From contig MTON01000004.1 in NCBI GenBank assembly GCA_002010665.1, positions 1 to 39,103 on the forward strand: 39,103 bases of DNA. The letters run 5' to 3'. Positions 24,412 through 31,827 of this stretch are shown one piece after another. A model generated the notes under the pieces. That model was given only the letters and a program-made list of their open reading frames with translations, was not told where the DNA came from and ran no database searches. The stretch comes from Candidatus Aminicenantes bacterium JdFR-78 (lineage in GTDB: Bacteria > Acidobacteriota > Aminicenantia > JdFR-78). The translations under genes and the position numbers were made by a program. Numbering within the stretch: position 1 is the first letter of the stretch; each line of letters starts with the position of its first letter.

Positions 24412-26105
24412 ATAAAATTAAGCTTTTATCCGAGGAATTAGCAAAGAAAATCGCAGCAGGAGAGGTAATTGAAAGGCCATTTTCTGTAGTTAAAGAATTG
24501 GTTGAAAACTCAATAGATGCTGGTGCAACAAAAATAAAAGTTGAGCTTTCAAAAGGAGGAAAAAGGTTAATTAAAGTATTTGATAATGGAGAGGGGATGA
24601 CAAAAGAGGATGCTCGATTGGCCTTCTACCGCCATTCTACGAGCAAAATTTCTAATGAATCTGACCTTAAGCGGATAAGAACTCTTGGTTTTCGAGGAGA
24701 AGCATTACCAAGCATTGCTGCTGTTTCCAAAGTAATCTTAATGACAAGATCAAAAGATGAGCCTACAGGGACTCTTTTAGAACTTGAAGCTGGAAAAGAA
24801 ATACGATTTCTAGATTGTGCACATCCTCCTGGAACAACTGTTGAGGTAAGAGAGCTTTTTTATAATCTTCCTGCAAGAAAAAAATTTATGAGGAGTGAAC
24901 AGACTGAACTCAATTTAATTATTAAATATTTAACTCAACTTGCACTGGGTTATCCATCTCTTCAGTTCACCTTGTTTAATAATGGAAGACTTATTTTCTC
25001 GTATACTAAGACGAACAGTTTAAGAGAAAGGATAAATCAAATATACGGAAGTTCATTGCTAAGGCAGTTATTAGAAATAAATTTTGAAGAAGATAGATTA
25101 CATCTTGGAGGATTTTTTTCTCGGCCTCCACATGGAAGACCAAATAAGATTTTTCAGTTTTTCTTTGTAAATAAAAGACCTGTCAGAGATAAAATAATGT
25201 CTTCGGCTGTAAATCAGGCTTATAGCTCTCTTCTGGAAAAAGATGTTTTTCCTGTCGTCTTTTTATTTTTAAATCTTCCTTACGAAGATGTAGATGTAAA
25301 TGTTCATCCCACAAAGGCCGAAGTTAGATTTAATTATTCTCAAAAAATATATAACTCCATTTATAATGTTCTAAAAAAAGAGTTAAGCAGAGTAGTAGAA
25401 GCCAAAAGCATTGAGTTTGATGAAAAGAAATATAAAAAATTTTTAAGGGTAAAAGAAAAAACTTCATTTTTTGAGACTAAGGATTCTTTTTCTCAAGAAA
25501 TTCATGATGAAATATCTCTTTTTGAGAAAAAGGAAAAATTACAACAATATAAAGTTTTAGGACAATACCTGAATAGTTATATTTTGGTTCAAGAGAATGA
25601 AAACTTACTTATAATTGATCAACATAATGCCCATGAAAGGATCTTATACGAGAAATATAAGAGAGATTTTGAGAATAAAAAATGGAACATTCATGAAGCC
25701 CTTTTCCCGATAATTATAGATTTAACTCCCTCCCAACAAATTAATTTCGAAAAAAAGAAAGAGGCTCTTGAAAAGCTCGGTTTCAAAATTGAACAGATGA
25801 GTGGGAAAACATATACTTTGAAAACATTTCCGGAGATTTTATCCTCACTTCAAGCTGAAAATATATTAATATTATTATTAGAAGAGGAAAGAGAACACGA
25901 TTTTGAAAATTTAATTGATTCTCTTATTGCAGTTATTGCATGTAGGACAGCAATAAAAGTAAATCAAGTTTTGACTCAAGAAAAAATGGAATATTTAATT
26001 AAGGAATTATTTAATACTTCAAATCCCTATTTCTGCCCTCATAAAAGACCGATAATAGTTAAACTCACGGCAAAGGAGATAGAAAAGAGCCTCGGAAGAA
26101 ATTAA
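24408..26105 (+). CDS. mutL: DNA mismatch repair protein MutL, endonuclease type
   Basis: A 565-residue mismatch-repair protein. The N-terminal GHKL ATPase (about 1-330) shows ELVENSIDAGAT, DNGEGM, STSKI and GFRGEALPSIAAVS; the dimerisation/endonuclease domain follows a charged linker (about 340-385). The nicking motif is at residues 404-415, DQHNAHERILYE (Asn407 where Ala is usual), with ACRTAIK at 511 and CPHKRP at 543, which bind metal in nicking MutLs. The protein should therefore nick the daughter strand, as in bacteria without MutH. mutS is not in the window. It overlaps the HAD gene by four bases and ends 10 bases from the convergent hppA. Confidence 0.96.
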   Translation: MNKIKLLSEELAKKIAAGEVIERPFSVVKELVENSIDAGATKIKVELSKGGKRLIKVFDNGEGMTKEDARLAFYRHSTSKISNESDLKRIRTLGFRGEALPSIAAVSKVILMTRSKDEPTGTLLELEAGKEIRFLDCAHPPGTTVEVRELFYNLPARKKFMRSEQTELNLIIKYLTQLALGYPSLQFTLFNNGRLIFSYTKTNSLRERINQIYGSSLLRQLLEINFEEDRLHLGGFFSRPPHGRPNKIFQFFFVNKRPVRDKIMSSAVNQAYSSLLEKDVFPVVFLFLNLPYEDVDVNVHPTKAEVRFNYSQKIYNSIYNVLKKELSRVVEAKSIEFDEKKYKKFLRVKEKTSFFETKDSFSQEIHDEISLFEKKEKLQQYKVLGQYLNSYILVQENENLLIIDQHNAHERILYEKYKRDFENKKWNIHEALFPIIIDLTPSQQINFEKKKEALEKLGFKIEQMSGKTYTLKTFPEILSSLQAENILILLLEEEREHDFENLIDSLIAVIACRTAIKVNQVLTQEKMEYLIKELFNTSNPYFCPHKRPIIVKLTAKEIEKSLGRN

Positions 26106-26115
26106 ATTGTTACTT

Positions 26116-28203
26116 TTAAGGGAATAGAGTAAATTTTATTATTATAGGAGCAAAGAGGAGAGCTGTCATATTTATTAATTTAGTAAAAATATGTAAAGAG
26201 GGTCCAGCTACATCCTTTAATGGATCTCCAACAGTATCACCTTCAACTGCAGCAGCATGGGATTCTGTCCCTTCTCCACCAAAATTTCCAGCCTCAATAT
26301 ATTTTTTTGCATTGTCCCATGCTCCTCCTACATTAATGAAAAAAGGAGCCAGAACAATTACTGAAAGAGTTTGTCCAAGTAAGAGAGCACCCAGGGATTC
26401 TTTTCCAAAGGTGAGTCCAATTGCTATAGGAAAAATAATTGCAATAAATGAAGGTAATACCATTTTTTTTAATGCATTTTTTGTTGCTATATCAACACAT
26501 CTTGCATAGTCTGGTTTTGCTTTTCCTTCAAGAATTCCTTTTATTTCTCTGAACTGTCGTCTGACTTCATCCACCATTTGAAAAGCAGTTGTGCCTGTAG
26601 CGCCAATAGCAAGAGCAGAAAATAAAAATGGTAAAGCTCCTCCAATGAATAATCCAACAAGAATCTTTGGGTTTGCAACATTAATTATTGGAAGTATATT
26701 TGAATCAATATCCAAAATCCCTGTAATACGGAGATATGTAACAAAAATTACAACTGCTGATAAACCTGCGCAAGTCATTGCATAAGATTTTGTTAATGCT
26801 TTTGTTGTATTTCCCACAGCATCCAGAGTTTCAAGGGATTTGCCTACCTCTTTTTTCATGCCAGACATTTCAGCAATACCATCGGCATTGTCACTAATTG
26901 GACCGAAAGTATCTGAGGACATTATTATTCCTGTGGTGGAAAGGATACCAAGAGTTGCGGCTGCAATTCCATAAAGTCCCTGAAGTCTTCCTCCTGTAAT
27001 ATAATATGAAAAGGCTATAACTGCTGCAATTATTATCACAGGGAAAAACGCACTTTGAAGACCATATGCTAGACCAAAAATAATATTAATTGCAACTCCT
27101 CTTTGAGAAGACTCAGCAATTTTTTTGACGGGTCTCATTCCACTTCCTGTGTAATATTGAGTGACAATTCCCACTAATAAGCTTGCAATTAAACCAGAAA
27201 GGGCAGCATAAAAAATTTCAATTTTACCAAGAAGAGTGATTGAAGCAAAATAAAATCCAATAGCACATATAATTCCTGTAGTAAAAAAACCAATATTGAC
27301 AGACATTATTGGAGATAATTTCTTATATCCTCTTACCAGAAATACGCCGGCTATTGTGGCTATTATACCAATAGCCTGTGTAACAAGAGGAAATATAAAT
27401 GCAAATTTACTCAATTTAGCAAATAAAATCCCAAGTATCATTGCGCATATTATATTATCGCTAAAAGATTCAAATAGATCTGCTCCTCTTCCTGCGCAAT
27501 CTCCCACATTATCTCCTACTTGATCAGCAATAACAGCTGGATTTCTTGGATCATCTTCTGGAATTTTTGCCTCGACTTTTCCAACCAAATCTGCACCAAT
27601 ATCTGCTGCCTTTGTATAAATTCCTCCTCCAAGCTGTGCAAATAGAGCTGCTAAACTCGCACCAAATCCAAAGCCGACAATGTATTCGAGGACATTTAGG
27701 GTCTTTTCTAAATCTTCAAAGGAATGGAATATGAAACTATATAGATAATATAAAATGCTTATTCCTATTAGGCTCAAGCTGACTACAGAAATACCCATTA
27801 CAGCACCACCTTTGAATGCAATAGTTAATGCTTTTGATGGGGATTTTCTTGCTGCATTTGCAGTTCTTACATTTGCTTTAACAGCAACATTCATGCCTAT
27901 ATATGCTGCTAATAATGATAGAAACGCACCGAATATGAAAGAAAATGCTGATAGAAAATTCAATTCAGGCCATTTTGTAAAGAAAATAATAAGAATAGAT
28001 AGAATAACTATAAAATAAATTATGGTTATATATTGCCTTTTAAGGAATGCTCTTGCACCTTCCTGAATGTATCCTGCTATCTCCTGCATTCTTTGAGTAC
28101 CTGGCGCTTCCTTTGAGATACGCCATGTAATATAAGCAACAATTAACATTCCAATAATTCCAAAAATAGGAGCAATTAGAGAAATATAAAAGACTTTATC
28201 CAT
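26116..28203 (-). CDS. hppA: Membrane-bound proton-translocating pyrophosphatase (K+-independent type)
   Basis: Couples PPi hydrolysis to ion pumping across the inner membrane. The 695-residue protein has about 16 membrane helices and the PPi/Mg2+ site DIGADLVGKVEAKIPEDD with DQVGDNVGDCAGRGADLFES, plus SDTFGPISDNADGIAEMSGM and the late HAAAVEGDTVGDPLKD. The subtype residues are Lys468 and Thr471 in GNTTKALT; in this family Lys at that position marks K+-independent H+ pumps, while Na+-pumping and K+-dependent forms have Ala. It should save energy from biosynthetic PPi. It has its own promoter (28263-28291) and an AAAGGAG site before the ATG. It converges on mutL. Confidence 0.95.
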   Translation of the reverse strand: MDKVFYISLIAPIFGIIGMLIVAYITWRISKEAPGTQRMQEIAGYIQEGARAFLKRQYITIIYFIVILSILIIFFTKWPELNFLSAFSFIFGAFLSLLAAYIGMNVAVKANVRTANAARKSPSKALTIAFKGGAVMGISVVSLSLIGISILYYLYSFIFHSFEDLEKTLNVLEYIVGFGFGASLAALFAQLGGGIYTKAADIGADLVGKVEAKIPEDDPRNPAVIADQVGDNVGDCAGRGADLFESFSDNIICAMILGILFAKLSKFAFIFPLVTQAIGIIATIAGVFLVRGYKKLSPIMSVNIGFFTTGIICAIGFYFASITLLGKIEIFYAALSGLIASLLVGIVTQYYTGSGMRPVKKIAESSQRGVAINIIFGLAYGLQSAFFPVIIIAAVIAFSYYITGGRLQGLYGIAAATLGILSTTGIIMSSDTFGPISDNADGIAEMSGMKKEVGKSLETLDAVGNTTKALTKSYAMTCAGLSAVVIFVTYLRITGILDIDSNILPIINVANPKILVGLFIGGALPFLFSALAIGATGTTAFQMVDEVRRQFREIKGILEGKAKPDYARCVDIATKNALKKMVLPSFIAIIFPIAIGLTFGKESLGALLLGQTLSVIVLAPFFINVGGAWDNAKKYIEAGNFGGEGTESHAAAVEGDTVGDPLKDVAGPSLHIFTKLINMTALLFAPIIIKFTLFP

Positions 28204-28262
28204 TTTTTTACTCCTTTCTTGAGAAAAATTAGAATATTAAATTACATACATAAGTAAATAAA

Positions 28263-28291
28263 CTTATATCACCTAAAAAATTCAATGTCAA
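28263..28291 (-). promoter_or_regulatory. Promoter of hppA
   Basis: Minus strand: TTGACA (28286-28291), a 17-bp spacer ending AGGTGA, then TATAAG (28263-28268). The extended TG before the -10 matches that of the promoter at 13277-13305. The -10 lies 59 bases before the ATG, giving a leader of about 50 bases. Confidence 0.7.
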
Positions 28292-28334
28292 TTAGTAGGG
28301 AGGCGAAGGCGTATAGAAGTTTTTCACAAATAGC

Positions 28335-29261
28335 CTATTTTAAGAATAGAATTATAATAAAACTACAATATAAGAAAAGGAGGACAAAACCTTCTATTCT
28401 ATTCAAAATAAATTTACTTTTTAAAAAATAAAAAATTAAAAAACTGAGCAAAAGCATTATGGGATACTCAACAATGAGCATACTCGATTCAATTTTAAGC
28501 GGGAGTATTAGAGAAGCCATGCCCATAACAAATAAAAGGTTGAAGATATTACTACCCACTATATTGCCCAATGATATATCACTTTCTCCTTTGATTACAC
28601 CTACAAGTGAGGTTGCAAGTTCTGGTAATGATGTCCCGATTGCTATCATAGTGAGTCCAATAACGAATTGACTGACTCCTAATTTTAATGCAATGTTAAC
28701 ACCTGCTCTAATGAGTAATTGGGCTCCAGAAAGGAGAAGTATCAAACCTATTAAGGTTAATAAAATATTTTTGACTCTTTTGTTCCGTTGAATTAAAGTC
28801 AATTTTTTTCCAGAATTTTCTCCACCATACTTAATTTGGAATAAGATGAATCCTATAATTCCAATGAATAACAAGCCTCCTTCTATTCGAGAAAGATTTA
28901 AGTCTAAACAAAATATATAAAAAATAATGGTGACTATTATCATAAATGGAAGTTCCCTCTTTAAAATACTTGGTTCAACTTTTATTGGCTTAATCAATGA
29001 GCTCAGACCTAAGACCAAACCAATATTAGCTATATTGCTCCCAACTATATTTCCAATGCTTATTCCCTCTGATTTTTGTATTGCAGCAAGTATGCTGACA
29101 AAAGCTTCTGGGGCAGATGTTCCAAAAGCAACAATTGTTAGACCTATTATTATTGGTTTTACTCGATACAGATAAGCTAATCTTGATGAGCCTTTTATAA
29201 AACTTTCTGCACCAAAATGCAAAAATATGAAGCCTAGAATTAGAAACAAATAATCTAACAT
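28335..29261 (-). CDS. Sodium/calcium exchanger family membrane protein (CaCA, YrbG-like), copy A
   Basis: A 308-residue protein with about ten membrane helices arranged as two inverted halves. The alpha-1 repeat reads IVAFGTSAPEAFVS and IGNIVGSNIANIGLVLG; the alpha-2 repeat reads IAIGTSLPELATS and LGNIVGSNIFNLLFVMG. Their Glu and Asn residues bind the cation, so it probably exports Ca2+ in exchange for Na+ (or H+). Its 5' 180 bases are nearly identical to those of copy B (33830-34765), while the rest is clearly diverged. The ATG follows a decayed gene by nine bases and has only a weak ribosome binding site; no promoter is obvious. Confidence 0.9.
   Translation of the reverse strand: MLDYLFLILGFIFLHFGAESFIKGSSRLAYLYRVKPIIIGLTIVAFGTSAPEAFVSILAAIQKSEGISIGNIVGSNIANIGLVLGLSSLIKPIKVEPSILKRELPFMIIVTIIFYIFCLDLNLSRIEGGLLFIGIIGFILFQIKYGGENSGKKLTLIQRNKRVKNILLTLIGLILLLSGAQLLIRAGVNIALKLGVSQFVIGLTMIAIGTSLPELATSLVGVIKGESDISLGNIVGSNIFNLLFVMGMASLILPLKIESSMLIVEYPIMLLLSFLIFYFLKSKFILNRIEGFVLLFLYCSFIIILFLK
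29059..29240. repeat. Segment nearly identical to 34563-34744 (exchanger copy A side)
   Basis: By eye, three mismatches in 182 aligned bases against the matching part of copy B, at a constant offset of 5504. Identity falls abruptly on the 3' side of the gene (below 29059). The repeat covers codons about 8-68. Confidence 0.8.
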
Positions 29262-29270
29262 CTCTAATAA

Positions 29271-29832
29271 TTAAAATCTATGCTCAATCCCAAAATCTAT
29301 TCCCCATAGTAAATTAAATCCTCTTGCTTTAGGTTTTATAATATCATGACCCTGTTTCTGAATCCAGAATTAAAATTAGTCCCTTTAATAGATGATTAAA
29401 ACCTTAATATAGTATCATTCTTGATTAAAGAGAGATAATTAATTTGTGATCTTTATTTCTGCGTTGTATAAGAGTATCAGTCATTCCAAATAGAGCTTCT
29501 AAGAATTAATAGAAAATAGAAGAAATAAAGTCTATTTCAATTCAGCCCCATGGTTTTTATTTATTGAAATTCTCGACAATAATTATATTCTCATAAACTA
29601 TGAGATGGAGCAAAAAAAGTTTAACGGGAAAGAAAAATAAATTAGAAGTTAATAAAACCCCTTTTTCTTATAATGATAAATTCAATTTGAATTCTATTAT
29701 TATGTATTTTCTTTAAAACCCTCAATTCCTTTGAGTTTATCTCCCACAAAGATTTCACCTAATATTCAGTTTTAATGATAGAAAAAATTAATTTTACTTA
29801 AAAGAGAATTTTTACTCAAATTAAGTTCAATG
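29271..29832 (-). pseudogene. Decayed gene remnant, possibly an outer-membrane beta-barrel protein
   Basis: This roughly 560-base gap has no intact gene, but the minus strand holds protein-like fragments in different frames, broken by stops: a piece from 29505 to 29425 (LEALFGMTDTLIQRRNKDH), then IKGTNFNSGFRNR in another frame, then a last piece ending ARGFNLLWGIDFGIEHRF at TAA 29271-29273. A fragment GEIFVGDKLKGIEGFKENT lies further upstream (about 29700-29760). A terminal Phe after alternating residues is typical of outer-membrane barrels. The remnant ends nine bases before exchanger copy A and may be its former operon partner. In an AT-rich region chance cannot be excluded. Confidence 0.4.
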
Positions 29833-30510
29833 TTACCGGTATAACATTGTTCTTAGTCTGTCTGCAGCACGAGCTGAAGCATCTGCTATATCATCAAGGG
29901 TGTGAATTATTTGAGATAAATGGAAAATGTTGACTGGATCCATTTTTGAACTGAAAATTTTTCTTACTAACTCTATTTGGATTAAATCGGCTTCATGTTC
30001 GATTTTTTCAATTTCCTCAATTTGTTTAAAAGTTTCAGTTAATTCTCTTTTTGGGGGGGAAATAGAAAGCGTGATTTGAATTTTTCTAATCATTTTTTCA
30101 TACTTTTCTACTGCTTCTATTACCTTTTCCGACATTTTAATTAGATTTTCCTTTATTTCTTTATTCAGTTTTGCTGGTTCTTTAAATGTTGTTATTCTAC
30201 TGACATCTTGGGCTCTATCTGCTATTTTATCCTGTTGGGATAAAAATTCTAATAAATCCTGGCGTTCAATCGGTAATAATACAGAAGAAGGCAAGTTTGA
30301 GCGAATGTTTTGCTTGATTTTATCAGCTTTATGTTCAATTTCAGATATTTCCGCGTCTAATTTTGTAAGTTTTTCCAAATCTATTTCACAATAAGCTTCT
30401 ATGACATTTCTAATTTTCTTAACTGCTTCATAGCTAATCTTAGCATGAGAATATAATGATGAAAGATAAGGCTTTGAGAACCTTGAGGTTATTCTTTTGA
30501 GAAATTTCAT
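29833..30510 (-). CDS. DUF47/PhoU-like phosphate-transport accessory protein
   Basis: A 225-residue all-helical protein of the DUF47 (TIGR00153) family, related to PhoU. Features are acidic and His-rich helical repeats that bind metal: LDAEISEIEHKADKIKQNI, QQDKIADRAQDVSR, then EEIEKIEHEADLIQIEL and the late HTLDDIADASARAADRLR. The two EIEHEAD/DDIAD pairs mark the two three-helix bundles. Relatives sit beside phosphate transporters and modulate them. Here it is 34 bases downstream of the Na/Pi cotransporter gene, which lacks its own PhoU domain, so the two probably work together. AAGGAG precedes the ATG by nine bases. Confidence 0.88.
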   Translation of the reverse strand: MKFLKRITSRFSKPYLSSLYSHAKISYEAVKKIRNVIEAYCEIDLEKLTKLDAEISEIEHKADKIKQNIRSNLPSSVLLPIERQDLLEFLSQQDKIADRAQDVSRITTFKEPAKLNKEIKENLIKMSEKVIEAVEKYEKMIRKIQITLSISPPKRELTETFKQIEEIEKIEHEADLIQIELVRKIFSSKMDPVNIFHLSQIIHTLDDIADASARAADRLRTMLYR

Positions 30511-30544
30511 TTTTATTTTCTCCTTGTAACATACTTAATTATAC

Positions 30545-31726
30545 TTAAAATATTGTAATTATCAAAATAGGTAACACATAAAATATAACGCCAATATAAA
30601 CTATCAAAAGTAATGGATGGGTAGACGTTATCCATTTTGCTAGTTTAGAAGCAAGTTTTGGTGGAATAGTTCTTAGTGGAGTTCCCAGCCATAAAATAAC
30701 ACCAATTAAATTCAATAAAACATGGATAAAGCCAACTTTAAATCCTGTCAATCCAAATTTTGCATAGCTTATTATTTGACCAGGGTCTATTGTTGTTCCA
30801 ATATTACAGCCGAGTGTGTAAGGATATATTTCTTTTATTTTTATTATTCCGCTTGCTGCAAATGGGACTGCAAGAGAGGTTGCTACACTACTTGATTGTA
30901 AGAGCCATGTTAAAGACCCTCCAATAAAAACTGCACGAGTTTTAGTTTGAAAAGCTTTTGAAATAATTTTTGTTACTCGTTTTTCCATAACTCTTTGCAT
31001 TGAGTTAGACATTAATCTTAAAGCAAATAGAAGGAAAGCAAATGATATTAAGCCAATAATTATTGCTGGCAAGAAGCCTTTATATCCAATAATTTTTATT
31101 ATGATTGTAACAAAAGGGTCAACTATTGGCTTTTCAACTATAACTCCTGTTAAATCAGGAAAATCCTTTATAATATGACCTAATATTGGAAGATTACCTA
31201 TTTTATCTGCCAAAAATGATGCTGATTTAGATAAAATTTTCGTTGTTAATTCTAAAATAAAAAAAAATGATACATTAAATATATTAAATATATCGTGTAT
31301 TATTGAAGCTTCTGTAGCACGAATAAACTCAATTTTTATAAATTTTCTCCTAAGTAAATATCCAAGAGTAACCATTGTATTTGTAACTGTTGTACCAATA
31401 TTTGCTCCTAATATTATTGGAACCGCAAATGCAATCGAAAAGGCTCCTGCAGCACAGCTTGCAATGACTACTGCAACAACACCGCTTGAACTTTGCACAA
31501 GTGCAGTTGCAAGAATTCCTACAAAAAGCCCTGAGAAAGGATTACCAATTACATTATTAATATAATTCTGAGCCAATTCTTTTTTACCAGCAGGTGCAAA
31601 TGCAATCTCCCATGCACTTTTTAATCCTTCAAGTGCACCAATAAAAACATATATTCCAATAAGGAGAATTAGAAAATTGAAAAGAAAATTCCTTTTTGTA
31701 AGTATTGATTTTTCATTTTTTCTCAT
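30545..31726 (-). CDS. Na+/phosphate cotransporter (NptA/PF02690 family)
   Basis: A 393-residue membrane protein from ATG 31726. Two inverted repeats each contain the substrate motif QSSS: ALVQSSSGVVAVV with GANIGTTVTN, and LLQSSSVATSLAV with GCNIGTTIDP. It should take up phosphate, or another anion, with Na+. Many bacterial relatives carry a C-terminal PhoU-like domain; this one stops after the membrane domain, and a PhoU-like protein is encoded as the next gene. The frame opens with a TTG at 31771, but that TTG is the -35 element, so the ATG 45 bases on is chosen. The leader is only about ten bases long and has no Shine-Dalgarno site. Confidence 0.9.
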   Translation of the reverse strand: MRKNEKSILTKRNFLFNFLILLIGIYVFIGALEGLKSAWEIAFAPAGKKELAQNYINNVIGNPFSGLFVGILATALVQSSSGVVAVVIASCAAGAFSIAFAVPIILGANIGTTVTNTMVTLGYLLRRKFIKIEFIRATEASIIHDIFNIFNVSFFFILELTTKILSKSASFLADKIGNLPILGHIIKDFPDLTGVIVEKPIVDPFVTIIIKIIGYKGFLPAIIIGLISFAFLLFALRLMSNSMQRVMEKRVTKIISKAFQTKTRAVFIGGSLTWLLQSSSVATSLAVPFAASGIIKIKEIYPYTLGCNIGTTIDPGQIISYAKFGLTGFKVGFIHVLLNLIGVILWLGTPLRTIPPKLASKLAKWITSTHPLLLIVYIGVIFYVLPILIITIF

Positions 31727-31742
31727 AAATCTTTGGAACAAC

Positions 31743-31771
31743 AATTTAATTATTTTAAAAAAATATGTCAA
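31743..31771 (-). promoter_or_regulatory. Promoter of the Na/Pi cotransporter gene
   Basis: Minus strand: TTGACA (31766-31771), 17 bp, TAAATT (31743-31748). The -10 is 16 bases before ATG 31726, so the leader is very short. Confidence 0.55.
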
Positions 31772-31827
31772 GTAATTGTAAGAGCAAAAATTTATTTTGC
31801 TTTTTTTAATTCAAATTTCTTATATTC

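Noticed and set aside
28204..28334. tRNA, riboswitch or small RNA in the gap between hppA and exchanger copy A
   Set aside because: Apart from the hppA promoter and leader I see no cloverleaf, conserved riboswitch core or strong hairpin.
31727..31771. 15-residue extension of the Na/Pi cotransporter from a TTG
   Set aside because: That TTG is the start of the TTGACA -35 element; the ATG at 31726 is the first start downstream of the promoter.
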